This document shows positions 54,112 through 63,827 of a stretch of 64,000 nt of DNA, piece after piece. Location of the stretch: assembly GCF_028610675.1 (NCBI RefSeq), contig NZ_JAQQWS010000007.1:1-64000 (forward strand), given 5' to 3'. Numbering within the stretch: the first letter of the stretch is position 1; each line of letters opens with the position of its first letter. The position numbers and the translations under genes were made by a program. The notes under the pieces are model-generated. The model saw only the letters and a list, made by a program, of their open reading frames with translations. It was not told where the DNA came from and ran no database searches. The stretch comes from Alkalihalobacillus pseudalcaliphilus. GTDB lineage: Bacteria > Bacillota > Bacilli > Bacillales > Bacillaceae_D.

Positions 54112-55563
54112 GTGTTTACATTTTTTATTGCGATTGCACTATTAATTATCGGTTATTTCACATACGGTAAATTTGTTGAAAGACAATTTATGCCTTCTGA
54201 TAAAAGAAACACTCCTGCTATTTCTAATAATGATGGTGTCGACTATGTACCTATGGGTAAGCAGAAAAATGCCCTTATCCAGTTACTAAACATTGCTGGG
54301 ACTGGCCCTATCTTTGGTCCAATTATGGGTGCTTTATTCGGACCGGTTGCCTTTATTTGGATCGTTGTGGGTTCCATCTTTGCTGGAGCGGTCCATGACT
54401 ATTTAACCGGGATGATTTCGATTCGTAATAAAGGTGCTCATATTCCAGCACTTGCAGGAAAGTTTTTAGGACAGTTTTCACGTCACGTCGTCAATGTATT
54501 CGCCTTATTACTTCTTGTCTTAGTAGGTACCGTTTTTATTACAACACCTGCTTCATTACTTAGTATCGTAACAAATGGCGCTTTGACTACTGGTGTTTTT
54601 GCTGCCATTATTATCGTTTATTATTTCTTATCAACTATTTTGCCAATTGACAAAATAATCGGAAGGGTCTACCCTTTCTTCGGTGCCATTTTATTATTTG
54701 GTTCACTAGGAGTTGGGATTGCGTTACTATTTTCAGATTACACAATTCCAGAATTAACACTTAAGAATTTACATCCAGAAAACTTACCGATTTTCCCTAT
54801 TCTTTTCTTTACGATTACTTGTGGTGCTTTGTCTGGTTTCCATGCTACTCAGTCACCAATTATTTCTAGAACAGTTAAAAAAGAATCAGAAGGTCGTTAT
54901 ATTTTTTACGGAATGATGATTGCAGAAGGTATCATTGCAATGATTTGGGCTGCTGCAGCGATGTCACTATTCCATGGAGAAAACCTAAATGAGTTAATTA
55001 ATGCAGGAACACCTTCTGCTGTTGTTAATGAGATTTCTATTACATTACTTGGTGCAATTGCTGGTACGATTGCTGTTCTTGGTGTCATTGTACTTCCAAT
55101 TACTTCTGGAGATACTGCATTCCGTGCTGCACGTTCAATTGTTGCTGATTACTTGAATATCTCACAGACAAAAGCTATTAAACGTTTAATGATCGCGATT
55201 CCATTATTTGCGATTGCTTATGTACTTATGCAAATTGACTTTAACATCCTATGGCGCTATTTCTCTTGGGCAAACCAAGCAACTGCTGTTATCGCATTGT
55301 GGATAGCAACCATGTACTTATTTGTCAAAGGTAAGAAATATATTATATCTCTTATCCCGGCATTATTTATGACTTATATGGTGCTTGTTTATATCCTGAA
55401 TGCACAAATTGGCTTCAAACTTGACTTAAATATCTCATTTATTGTTGGTCTCGTATTAACCATTGCCTTTGCTATTTGGTTCTTCTGGAAGGCTAAGCAA
55501 AATAAAGCGAATAACTTACAAGTTGATGAAGATATCGAAGACTTTTCTATAAAATCTGAATAA
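54112..55563 (+). CDS. cstA: CstA-family transporter (copy 1)
   Basis: 483 residues, some 15 hydrophobic helices, with the family motifs GTGPIFGPIMGALFGP near residue 63 and HATQSPIISRT near 245. CstA/BtsT proteins import pyruvate or peptides on carbon starvation; the short form seen here is common in Firmicutes. The GTG start follows AGAGGAGG. The cre box upstream indicates CcpA repression. Very similar to the next gene, hence a tandem duplication. Confidence 0.92.
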   Translation: MFTFFIAIALLIIGYFTYGKFVERQFMPSDKRNTPAISNNDGVDYVPMGKQKNALIQLLNIAGTGPIFGPIMGALFGPVAFIWIVVGSIFAGAVHDYLTGMISIRNKGAHIPALAGKFLGQFSRHVVNVFALLLLVLVGTVFITTPASLLSIVTNGALTTGVFAAIIIVYYFLSTILPIDKIIGRVYPFFGAILLFGSLGVGIALLFSDYTIPELTLKNLHPENLPIFPILFFTITCGALSGFHATQSPIISRTVKKESEGRYIFYGMMIAEGIIAMIWAAAAMSLFHGENLNELINAGTPSAVVNEISITLLGAIAGTIAVLGVIVLPITSGDTAFRAARSIVADYLNISQTKAIKRLMIAIPLFAIAYVLMQIDFNILWRYFSWANQATAVIALWIATMYLFVKGKKYIISLIPALFMTYMVLVYILNAQIGFKLDLNISFIVGLVLTIAFAIWFFWKAKQNKANNLQVDEDIEDFSIKSE

Positions 55564-55566
55564 TAA

Positions 55567-55595
55567 CAGGAGCTAACCTCATAGGTTAGCTCCTG
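55567..55595 (+). terminator. Terminator of cstA copy 1
   Basis: CAGGAGCTAACCT and AGGTTAGCTCCTG form a perfect 13-bp stem with a 3-nt loop right after the stop. Confidence 0.88.
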
Positions 55596-55636
55596 ATTGT
55601 TTACTTGAATCGCATAGCAATTTCAAAATATTACTA

Positions 55637-55805
55637 TATAACAGCGAAAAAACTCTTCTACATCGGTAACTATGCTGTTATAATAAAGAAGTAGTTTTTA
55701 TATTCCAATTAAACAAAGGAGGAGTTTTATCAACATTTCGTATATGGTGTTGTAGAGTTTCTATTTCTTAGTTATTTTTCATTCATTATTAAGAAAACGC
55801 TTTCA
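55637..55805 (+). promoter_or_regulatory. Regulatory region and cre box of cstA copy 2
   Basis: An inverted repeat TATAACAGC (55637-55645) and GCTGTTATA (55674-55682). A strong orphan ribosome-binding-like AAAGGAGGAG near 55717 has no gene after it. AAGAAAACGCTTTCA at 55791-55805 is a strong cre box. Confidence 0.6.
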
Positions 55806-55826
55806 ATTAAAAAGGGGTGTGAAACG

Positions 55827-57278
55827 ATGTTTACATTTTTTGGTGCCATTATCTTGTTAATTATTGCTTATTTCACGTATGGAAAGTTTGTTGAAAAACA
55901 ATTTATGCCTAAGAACGAACGACCTACGCCAGCATATGCAAATAACGACGGTGTAGATTATGTCCCAATGAATAAACAAAAGAATGCCTTAATCCAGCTT
56001 TTAAACATCGCTGGAACAGGGCCTATCTTTGGGCCAATTATGGGTGCACTTTTTGGACCAGTTGCATTCATTTGGATCGTTGTTGGTGCCATTTTTGCAG
56101 GGGCGGTTCATGATTACTTAACAGGTATGATTTCTATTCGAAATCGCGGTGCCCATATACCTGAACTTGCTGGAAGGTTTTTAGGGAAATTTTCACGTCA
56201 TATCGTGAATTTCTTCGCCCTTTTACTTTTAGTCTTAGTCGGAACTGTTTTTATTACGACTCCTGCTTCCTTACTTAGCATTGTCACAAATGGTGCAGTG
56301 GCAACAGGAATTTTCGCAGCTCTTATTATTCTTTATTATTTCTTATCAACGATATTACCAATCGATAAAATTATTGGTCGTGTTTATCCATTTTTCGGTG
56401 CGATCTTATTATTTGGAACCATTGGTGTTGGTATTGCCCTTCTATTTTCCGGTACACCAATTCCAGAACTAACATTAGAAAATTTACACCCTGATAATTT
56501 GCCGATATTCCCTATTCTTTTCTTTACGATTACTTGTGGCGCCTTGTCTGGTTTCCACGCTACGCAATCGCCAATTATTTCTAGAACAGTTAAAAAAGAA
56601 TCTGAAGGTCGTTATATTTTCTACGGAATGATGATTGCTGAAGCGATTATTGCCATGATTTGGGCTGCAGCTGCAATGAGTTTATTCCACGGTGATGCAT
56701 TAAATGCTTTAATAAGTGAAGGAACACCTTCTGCTGTTGTCAGTGAGGTCTCCATTACGTTATTAGGAGCTGTCGCTGGTACAATTGCTGTTCTTGGAGT
56801 TATTGTCTTACCAATTACATCCGGTGATACGGCTTTCCGTGCAGCGCGTTCGATTATTGCCGATTATCTTAATATATCTCAAAAGAAGGCTTCAAGACGT
56901 CTTATGATTGCTATTCCTTTATTTGTAATCGCCTATATCCTTATGCAAATCGACTTTAATATTCTATGGAGATACTTCTCATGGGCGAACCAAGCAACCG
57001 CTGTGATTGCATTATGGATTGGTACGATGTACTTGTTTGTAAAAGGACGGAAATACATTATTTCATTAATACCTGCTTTATTTATGACTTATATGGTGCT
57101 CGTCTATATCCTTAATGCTCAAATCGGATTACGCCTTGATTTAAATGTTTCGTTTATAGTTGGAGCGATTTTAACTGTCGCCTTTACAGTTTGGTTCTTC
57201 TGGACTGCACATAAAAATAAAAAAGCTGGCTTAGAAGTTGATATTAACGTAGAATCAATAGATACCAAAGTTAGCTAA
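55827..57278 (+). CDS. cstA: CstA-family transporter (copy 2)
   Basis: 483 residues, colinear with copy 1 without gaps and identical over most of its length; differences concentrate in the ends (copy 2 has TAHKNKKAGLEVD at the C-terminus). Same motifs, GTGPIFGPIMG and HATQSPIISRT. AAAGGGGTGTG precedes the ATG. A separate cre box and terminator make it independently controlled. Confidence 0.92.
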   Translation: MFTFFGAIILLIIAYFTYGKFVEKQFMPKNERPTPAYANNDGVDYVPMNKQKNALIQLLNIAGTGPIFGPIMGALFGPVAFIWIVVGAIFAGAVHDYLTGMISIRNRGAHIPELAGRFLGKFSRHIVNFFALLLLVLVGTVFITTPASLLSIVTNGAVATGIFAALIILYYFLSTILPIDKIIGRVYPFFGAILLFGTIGVGIALLFSGTPIPELTLENLHPDNLPIFPILFFTITCGALSGFHATQSPIISRTVKKESEGRYIFYGMMIAEAIIAMIWAAAAMSLFHGDALNALISEGTPSAVVSEVSITLLGAVAGTIAVLGVIVLPITSGDTAFRAARSIIADYLNISQKKASRRLMIAIPLFVIAYILMQIDFNILWRYFSWANQATAVIALWIGTMYLFVKGRKYIISLIPALFMTYMVLVYILNAQIGLRLDLNVSFIVGAILTVAFTVWFFWTAHKNKKAGLEVDINVESIDTKVS

Positions 57279-57310
57279 CCCATTCATCTCATTGGATGGA
57301 TTATACTGGG

Positions 57311-57350
57311 CCGTTGACATATATATCTCGTATAATGTCAACGGTTTTTT
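57311..57350 (+). terminator. Terminator of cstA copy 2
   Basis: CCGTTGACA and TGTCAACGG form a 9-bp stem with a 16-nt loop, followed by six Ts. Confidence 0.85.
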
Positions 57351-57487
57351 GTATGAGAGTGTACTTAGGGTGATAATTTGTGCCTAAAAATTTGCTTTGA
57401 TGGCTTATTTTACTTTATCTTAACTTGATACTATGGAGTGAAGCAGCAAAAGGGCTTGATTGACAGCAAAAAGTCCAAATAACAGTA

Positions 57488-57533
57488 AAGCACCCCCAAT
57501 TGTTAGTTTTCATGCTAACAATTGGGGGTGCTT
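57488..57533 (-). terminator. Long hairpin, terminator of the efflux operon
   Basis: AAGCACCCCCAATTGTTAG and its exact complement form a 19-bp perfect stem with an 8-nt loop, 44 bp after the permease stop. It is much longer than other terminators here and has only a short U tract on the minus strand. Confidence 0.7.
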
Positions 57534-57576
57534 GATTAACATACTTTTATAGTTGATACAACAATAGTCCAATTAA

Positions 57577-58818
57577 TTATTCATAACGTAGTGCTTCAAC
57601 TGGTTGCAGTTTCGATGCTTTAAGGGATGGTAATAACCCAAATATAATTCCAACCACCATTGAAAACCCTAAACCGATGAGCATTGATGGGATCGAGAGC
57701 ATAAATGGCAATCCATAAAAGTGAGAAATTAGTTTGGCCACTCCAACTCCAACACCTATCCCAATAGCTCCTCCTAAGCTCGTTAATACTGATGCTTCAG
57801 TTAAAAACTGAAATAATATCACATGTCTTTTAGCTCCTAATGCTTTCTTAATACCAATTTCTCTTGTACGCTCTGTCACTGAAACAAGCATAATGTTCAT
57901 AACCCCAATTCCACCTACTAATAATGAGATACTTGCAATCCCAATTAACAGAAATGTGAAGGTACGCTCATATGCTTCCATCTCTTGAGCAATTCTTTCT
58001 AAATCCATTACTACATATGATGCTTTCTCTGCATCAATGAAATGCAAGTCTTGGTTTAATAGTTCGGCAGCCATTACACCAGCCGCTTGGATAGAATCTG
58101 TATCAACAGCTTGAACAGCAATCTGAGTCGCTGAATCAAACCCTCCGACCAAAGGCCAAATACCTTTAGGAATCATAATCTTAGATTGTTCCCACCAGCC
58201 CCAATACGGGTCTTCTTCATCCCTATCTGGACGATCATTATAAATACCAATAACTCGAAACGGACTACCTGAAATATCGATATAACTTCCTAAAATAAAC
58301 CCGTCAGGAAATAACTCATCACGAGCTGTTTCATTAATAATTACGAATTGATTTTTCCCTAATAGCTCTTCATCGGTAAAACCTCTACCCTCTACGATTT
58401 CAACTGGGAATAATTCTAAATATGTTTGATCGACTCCGTATAACTCTGGCCATGACATATTCGCTAAATGATAGGCTTCTCCCCATGACTGATGGTAAGT
58501 TGAGATTAAATTTACACGTGGATCACTCTTAATCATATCTAAAGTTTCGGACTTAATAGGTGGTGCAGCTATATAGGACATGCCTGATCCACTCCACGGG
58601 TCATCCTCACCATACATGTTGTTTTCTTCATATACAACATTAATAGTATTGTCCCCCATACCAATTAAATCACGCTTCATCGCCTCACTATTTCCTTCAA
58701 TAATTGAAACGATTGCAATGACTGCGGCAATCCCAATAATGACACCCAACATCGTAAGTAAAGAACGCATTTTATGAGCAAAGATAGATTGAAAGGATAA
58801 TTTAATATTTTCAAACAT
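57577..58818 (-). CDS. MacB/YknZ-type ABC permease
   Basis: 413 residues. N-terminal helix about 18-40 (MRSLLTMLGVIIGIAAVIAI), a large extracellular MacB-type domain, then three helices in the last 140 residues (FtsX domain; TREIGIKKALGAKRHVI near 316). AGAGGTGAG precedes the ATG, which overlaps the ATPase stop. Third gene of a YknXYZ-like unit; such systems export toxic peptides or drugs. Confidence 0.92.
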   Translation of the reverse strand: MFENIKLSFQSIFAHKMRSLLTMLGVIIGIAAVIAIVSIIEGNSEAMKRDLIGMGDNTINVVYEENNMYGEDDPWSGSGMSYIAAPPIKSETLDMIKSDPRVNLISTYHQSWGEAYHLANMSWPELYGVDQTYLELFPVEIVEGRGFTDEELLGKNQFVIINETARDELFPDGFILGSYIDISGSPFRVIGIYNDRPDRDEEDPYWGWWEQSKIMIPKGIWPLVGGFDSATQIAVQAVDTDSIQAAGVMAAELLNQDLHFIDAEKASYVVMDLERIAQEMEAYERTFTFLLIGIASISLLVGGIGVMNIMLVSVTERTREIGIKKALGAKRHVILFQFLTEASVLTSLGGAIGIGVGVGVAKLISHFYGLPFMLSIPSMLIGLGFSMVVGIIFGLLPSLKASKLQPVEALRYE

Positions 58819-59506
58819 TTGAACTCACCTCTTCCACTTGCTCCTGACTACGCAGTTCACCATCTCGAATATAAACAATCCGATCAGCTTTATCCGCTAC
58901 CTCTTTATCATGCGTAATCATAATAACTGTAACGCCTTCTTTATTTAATTCCGCAAAAAGGCTAAGAATTTGCTCACCTGTTTTTGTATCTAATGCTCCT
59001 GTTGGTTCATCTGCCAAAATAAAGCGTGGATTATTCACTAGTGCACGTGCAATCGCTACACGTTGCTTTTGCCCACCCGATAGTCGAGTCGGCGAAAAAC
59101 CTACTCGGTCAGCAAGACCCACCTTTTGTAAAACGTCTAACGCACGTTGCCTTCGTTCTTTTTTTCTCATTCCTGCGTAAACTAAAGGCAATTCAACGTT
59201 TTGGAGGGCTGTTAATCTAGGTAATAAGTGAAAAGTTTGAAAAACAAATCCAATTTCATTATTACGAAGCTTAGCTAGTTTCCCTTCTTTACCTTGTAAC
59301 ATATCATTTTCATCTAAAAAATACTCGCCACTCGTTGGCTTATCTAAGCAGCCAATTATATTCATAAGTGTTGATTTACCTGATCCAGACGGTCCCATTA
59401 TCGCAAGGAATTCACCCTCTTTTACGTGTAATTGAATATCACGTAAAATCGGCACATCATCCTTACCTACTTTGTATGATTTATTCAAATTCTTCAATGA
59501 AATCAT
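58811..59506 (-). CDS. YknY/MacB-type ABC ATPase
   Basis: 231 residues from the ATG at 59506, which matches the family start (MISLKNLNKSYKVG); the longer frame to 59566 lies inside the upstream gene. Walker A GPSGSGKST at 38-46, signature LSGGQKQR near 140, Walker B ILADEPTGALD near 160. Overlaps the membrane fusion protein gene by 26 bp. Confidence 0.93.
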   Translation of the reverse strand: MISLKNLNKSYKVGKDDVPILRDIQLHVKEGEFLAIMGPSGSGKSTLMNIIGCLDKPTSGEYFLDENDMLQGKEGKLAKLRNNEIGFVFQTFHLLPRLTALQNVELPLVYAGMRKKERRQRALDVLQKVGLADRVGFSPTRLSGGQKQRVAIARALVNNPRFILADEPTGALDTKTGEQILSLFAELNKEGVTVIMITHDKEVADKADRIVYIRDGELRSQEQVEEVSSNV

Positions 59507-60728
59507 CAAACATCTGAACCTCGCTTCCTTCTTTGATGCTCGGATCTGGATACACCACATAATCATCCATCGTTAAACCACTTATAATCTCAATTAAACC
59601 AAACTCATTAACTTCTCCAACTTCAACGATTTGTTTGACCGTCTGATTGTTTTCATCCACTTTCCATACATATGGCTCTTCTTCATCCATACCTACATAC
59701 CAATCATAAATTTGAACGTGCTCACTAGTTGGCACCTCTTGCTCCATATAAGGCTCTATATTCACATGAAAACCAATTTCTAAGCCTTCATGCTCATCAA
59801 TTTGAACCGTAAATGGATAATTCGATGATTGCGGATTCCCACCACCATAATACATGTCCATCATCATATCATCGCCACCTTCTTCAAAACCAACAGGCAG
59901 CTTTCCGATATCAGTAATCGTACCAAACCATTCTTGACCGTCATAAACCTTTTTCATAATTCTAACTTGACTACCTACTTCTAAAGAATCTAATAAAAAT
60001 TCATTTACCTGACTTTTAATAAAATAAGATCCTGTCGAAACAATCGAGATAACAGGGGTTTGAGCTCCTTCTCCAATTGCCCCTTCAATAATATCGTGGT
60101 TAATAGTCTGCACAATACCTGCTTGCTTTGCTACAACAATATGGTCATTTCCTTCTTTTTCCTTCTCTATCGCTTCAATTTGTTTTTGCGTATGTCCAGC
60201 TTCAAGATTCTGTGAGCGCAAGTCAAAATTAACCTGCTCAAGTTCTTCTTCAAATATTTCTTTCTCTTCTTTAGATTCTGCTTCTTTTATTGATTTTTCT
60301 AATCTCGTTTTTTGTTTCGTTGTTCGATTAATTTGCATATAAGCCATCTCTAATGAGATCTTTAATTGGTCGAGCTCTAAGGAGTCATCTTCCATTACCT
60401 CATATTCAAATAAAGGTGTTCCTTCCTCAACGGTATCACCTTCAGCTACAAGGAGCTCCGCAATTTTCCCTTTTTCCGGTTCATAATAAACTCGCTCTGA
60501 TTTCTCAGGTTCAATTTTCCCTGAGTATGTATACGGTGAATACATATCCATGCCCATCGCCATCATTGACACAGGCTCCGCGTAAAGCTCCGATCCATGA
60601 TCATCAAACCCTCCACCAGCTTGGACAGAACTATTCCAATACATATAAGCTCCAAAACCAGTTCCACCTAAAGCTAGTACACCTGCAATTGACAGCGTGA
60701 CAATTAAACCAACTTTTTTCTTTGTCAT
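59481..60728 (-). CDS. YknX-type membrane fusion protein
   Basis: 415 residues: one N-terminal helix (about 6-29), a biotinyl-lipoyl half (EPEKGKIAELLVAEGDTVEE), a coiled-coil hairpin (about 125-190, rich in Glu and Lys) and the second half (IVVAKQAGIVQTI), then a beta barrel. The outer part is strongly acidic. AAAGGGG precedes the ATG. First gene of the efflux unit; a yknW homologue is not present upstream. Confidence 0.9.
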   Translation of the reverse strand: MTKKKVGLIVTLSIAGVLALGGTGFGAYMYWNSSVQAGGGFDDHGSELYAEPVSMMAMGMDMYSPYTYSGKIEPEKSERVYYEPEKGKIAELLVAEGDTVEEGTPLFEYEVMEDDSLELDQLKISLEMAYMQINRTTKQKTRLEKSIKEAESKEEKEIFEEELEQVNFDLRSQNLEAGHTQKQIEAIEKEKEGNDHIVVAKQAGIVQTINHDIIEGAIGEGAQTPVISIVSTGSYFIKSQVNEFLLDSLEVGSQVRIMKKVYDGQEWFGTITDIGKLPVGFEEGGDDMMMDMYYGGGNPQSSNYPFTVQIDEHEGLEIGFHVNIEPYMEQEVPTSEHVQIYDWYVGMDEEEPYVWKVDENNQTVKQIVEVGEVNEFGLIEIISGLTMDDYVVYPDPSIKEGSEVQMFDDFIEEFE

Positions 60729-61262
60729 AACCTAACCCCTTTAAATTAAATTCTTTTTCTTTTTAGCAATCTATAAAAATAGATTCATATAAGAGACGCT
60801 TTAGGATGGTAAAAAGTTTCAATATTTTTCAATTTTTTTTAAATATTTTACATTACCCTTCTTAAGAGCTCTTTCTTGACCATTTCCCTTGACGAAATGT
60901 CTTGGTTTACAGTCTATCGGCACCATAAAATTAATAGCCATTCTTTTTCGGTTACATACAATCGAGTAGTCACTGAGAGTGTGAGAGATCGTCATTATAT
61001 GCGGTTATTTGCAACTAGTAGGCTTCCAGTAGCTTTAGGAATTGCCATTAAACCCCTTTTATCTACTACTCGTTCTTCTCTTCCACCTTCACCAGTTGCC
61101 ATTAACCACTCTACACCTCAAACCACACGCCTCTACCAGCAAAAATGAGAGTTCAGGCAGCTCTGTACAACACGGCTTTTCATGCAATGTGTTGTTTACT
61201 CTCGTCAATTGGTGCAATATGATCGAGCCTAATCCCTTTCGTTGACCCCTATCAAACAAAGA
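60729..61262. other. Intergenic region without recognisable features
   Basis: About 530 bp between the efflux operon start and the metallophosphoesterase terminator. Plus-strand frames of 67-90 codons (60876-61245) have no ribosome binding site and no coding-like composition. I see no repeats of the A-D families here. Confidence 0.5.
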
Positions 61263-61298
61263 GCCGTTGCCACATTACCTCGGTAATATGACAACGGC
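61263..61298 (-). terminator. Terminator of the metallophosphoesterase gene
   Basis: GCCGTTG with CACATTAC pairs with GTAATATG and CAACGGC, an imperfect 15-bp stem with a 4-nt loop, 35 bp after the stop. Confidence 0.75.
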
Positions 61299-61332
61299 AT
61301 TAAATCAGATTTTGCTCCGACTAAAATAAGAT

Positions 61333-62166
61333 TCATTTGATGGAAATTCGAATAACTTCTGGCTGATTAAATAACCTCTGAGGAATGATACTGTTTCCTA
61401 AACCACGATGCACAATCATTATCGTCTCATCTTCCTCATAGGCCCCTTTTACATATTTCGGAAAGAAGCCTTGATTTGGAGCAACTAACCCACCATTATA
61501 AGGCAAACCTATCTGACCACCATGGGCATGGCCTGAAAGAACTAGATCAATATCAAATTCTTGATACAAATAAAAAAAATCCGGTCGGTGTGCTAGCAAA
61601 AGTGTGAAATCGGTTTCAGCGTTATTTCCGTCCATTGCCTGCTGCATAAATTCCACGACAGTTTGCTCCTCTTCTTGATTTAGCATTGCCGGATCATCAA
61701 TTCCGATCAAGGTAAATTCCCTCTCATGCACCGTGACATTCATAGATTCATTCCTTAACACGACCACTCCTAGCTGGTCTAACGCTTGCTCTAATTGCCC
61801 ATACTCACCTGACCACCATTCATGATTACCCGTTACAAAATAAACAGGGGCCAATTGGACTAAGCCTCTCATAAGTTCAAGCGGTTCTTTAGAATCAGCT
61901 TTTTTAGCATCGATAAGGTCACCCGTCATAAAAATAAGATCCGGTTTCTCGGCACTTACTTTTGTTAAAAGCTTTTGTTGCTGTGTCCCGAATCCCTTAC
62001 TGTGAAGATCTGAAAGATGAACAACCGCCAATTCCTGACCGTGCTGAATATCCAAATCAATTTCATGCTCCGTCACGACAATACGGTTATTTTGGTCATG
62101 AAAGAATAACGCCCCTACTAATACGGCTATTAACACACCTATAAACCATTTAATTCTTCTCCTCAT
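61333..62166 (-). CDS. Membrane-anchored metallophosphoesterase
   Basis: 277 residues. One N-terminal helix (about 6-22) anchors it with the enzyme outside. Metal ligands: Asp53 and His55 (HLSDLHSKGFG), Asp83 (TGDLID), Asn114 and His115 (TGNHEW), then the GHAHGGQ motif near 215. Similar to the YkuE/YaeI group. The substrate is unknown. The ribosome binding site is weak. Confidence 0.92.
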   Translation of the reverse strand: MRRRIKWFIGVLIAVLVGALFFHDQNNRIVVTEHEIDLDIQHGQELAVVHLSDLHSKGFGTQQQKLLTKVSAEKPDLIFMTGDLIDAKKADSKEPLELMRGLVQLAPVYFVTGNHEWWSGEYGQLEQALDQLGVVVLRNESMNVTVHEREFTLIGIDDPAMLNQEEEQTVVEFMQQAMDGNNAETDFTLLLAHRPDFFYLYQEFDIDLVLSGHAHGGQIGLPYNGGLVAPNQGFFPKYVKGAYEEDETIMIVHRGLGNSIIPQRLFNQPEVIRISIK

Positions 62167-62212
62167 ACGACCGAAACCTACCTGATTATATTTGTCCTTC
62201 TTTCACACATGT

Positions 62213-62863
62213 TCATCCCTTTTCATTAACGACCATTCCAAACGCCTTCACAAAACCGATCGCTTGTTCAGGAGAAATGATGCAGCCTTTAAGCTTACCA
62301 CTTGTCACAGCAATTCGTTCGAAGTAGCTTGCACTTAAATCGATTCCAGCTAAATCGACTTCATAAAAAGAAGCTTCATCAAGCTGACATTCTTGAAATT
62401 CTACTTTCATTAATTTCGCCTCAAAAAAGTTTGCATGTTTTAACACCGATTTCTCCAGCATGACATGTTTGAAGCTTGTAAATTGGCACTCTAGATAAGG
62501 AGCTAACGTATCTACAAATAATACATGCTGAAAATGTGCCTCTGCTAGCTGTGTACCCGCCATTTTACATTGACGGAATTCAACTCGATGAAATACAGCC
62601 TGATTTAACCGAGCATTTGAAAAGTCACAATGGTCAAAAATAACATCCACACATTCTAATAGCTGAAAAAAGCTACCAATAAATGTTACGTTTTTAAAAA
62701 TCATTTGGTCAAAGAAAACTTTATCATATTCTTCTACTTGAATCATCTCGTTTTCTATGACACAGCTATCCATATATTTATCTTGCTCATAACAATCAGA
62801 CCAAGACTTCACCTCTAGGTGTTGCTTGATTTTGGGTAATTGTCTCTTAAATGAGGCAGCCAT
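62213..62863 (-). CDS. Qnr-like pentapeptide-repeat protein
   Basis: 216 residues, the length of Qnr proteins. The body is pentapeptide repeats (for example FDHCDFSNARLNQAVFHRVE) and the C-terminus, GCIISPEQAIGFVKAFGM, matches the dimerisation end of Gram-positive Qnr homologues. Family members shield DNA gyrase from quinolones; whether this one does is inference. Four bases separate it from the gene upstream. Confidence 0.8.
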   Translation of the reverse strand: MAASFKRQLPKIKQHLEVKSWSDCYEQDKYMDSCVIENEMIQVEEYDKVFFDQMIFKNVTFIGSFFQLLECVDVIFDHCDFSNARLNQAVFHRVEFRQCKMAGTQLAEAHFQHVLFVDTLAPYLECQFTSFKHVMLEKSVLKHANFFEAKLMKVEFQECQLDEASFYEVDLAGIDLSASYFERIAVTSGKLKGCIISPEQAIGFVKAFGMVVNEKG

Positions 62864-62867
62864 TACA

Positions 62868-63656
62868 TCACTTCTCCCCTTGTTTTTTCGGCGTAAATCT
62901 TATTAAAGCTTTATAACCAAGCCTCGTTAATTTATATTGTTCGTCCAAATATCCATCTTTTTGTAAAGTATGAACATGTGAATCTTTCAGTAGACTTTTA
63001 ATTGATTTAATTCTCTGGTTTAATTGCTCCAGATTAGGGTCTTCAAAACTATCTAACTCTAATAATGTGGCTAACTCCTTAACTGGATCCTCTTTTACAA
63101 ACAAACTCTTCGTATCAAGAAATGCCTGCTGAATTTTTGCTTTAGCGTTACTTAGTTCGGTAAGTAAGGTTGTGCGTTCTACTTGTTTTTCTTCAAATCG
63201 GCTTCGGAATTGCTGCTTCTCAATCTCATCGAGGTCCGCTTTTTTAAATAAATCTTCCATTAATAACGTTTGATCCAGTTCAATTTTACGTAAAGCTTGT
63301 TCCTTTTCCTTAACCCCTTCAAAAATCCGCGTTTGCTCATTCGTTGCCTCGACAGTCACAGTAGCTTCTTCTTCCCCTACTTCGTTTGCAATCGGAGCTG
63401 TTTGCTCTCCTTCCTTATCCTGTTTTCGTTCTAATAAACTCTTCATTTCTCTTAATTTTTGTAACACAATAACCGCAAAGCTGACTAAAAATAAAAGGAC
63501 GGTAGCTCGGTAGACAACTTCATAAAAAACTGATAAATAAATGATACCTAAACTAGTCATCCAGCCAACGAGGCATATAGCCCATTCCTTGCCAGACTTT
63601 GGCTTAAGCATCATAAGTGATAATGGTTTAATTTCTGTAGATTGTTCTTGCTTCAT
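62868..63656 (-). CDS. Membrane protein with coiled coil, unknown function
   Basis: 262 residues: two helices (about 27-45 and 48-66), an acidic linker, a Glu/Lys-rich coiled coil (about 105-185) and a C-terminal region with TLQKDGYLDEQYKLTRLGYKA, which resembles a winged-helix tail. AAAGGAG precedes the ATG. It is probably cotranscribed with the Qnr-like gene. I do not recognise the family. Confidence 0.7.
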   Translation of the reverse strand: MKQEQSTEIKPLSLMMLKPKSGKEWAICLVGWMTSLGIIYLSVFYEVVYRATVLLFLVSFAVIVLQKLREMKSLLERKQDKEGEQTAPIANEVGEEEATVTVEATNEQTRIFEGVKEKEQALRKIELDQTLLMEDLFKKADLDEIEKQQFRSRFEEKQVERTTLLTELSNAKAKIQQAFLDTKSLFVKEDPVKELATLLELDSFEDPNLEQLNQRIKSIKSLLKDSHVHTLQKDGYLDEQYKLTRLGYKALIRFTPKKQGEK

Positions 63657-63790
63657 CTTTATACTCCTTTATCTTACATCTCTCATTCATTAGATTTTAC
63701 TTACTTCTACTATATCATAATTAAAAACCGTTCTTTTTATAAAACTACTGACAAATGAAGTGAAATCATGAGTTAAATAACACGACGTAA

Positions 63791-63827
63791 AAAAAGAAAA
63801 GGGAGCAACGTTAGGAGCTCACCTTTT
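63791..63827 (-). terminator. Terminator of the ChbG/YdjC-type gene
   Basis: On the minus strand AAAAGGTGAGC pairs with GCTCCCTTTT and is followed by a T run. The stop codon of the upstream gene lies in the loop. Confidence 0.65.

Noticed and set aside
59507..59566. Upstream extension of the efflux ATPase
   Set aside because: Lies inside the membrane fusion protein gene and has no family-like sequence.
60876..61245. Plus-strand frames of 67-90 codons
   Set aside because: No ribosome binding site, no recognisable motif, low-quality composition.
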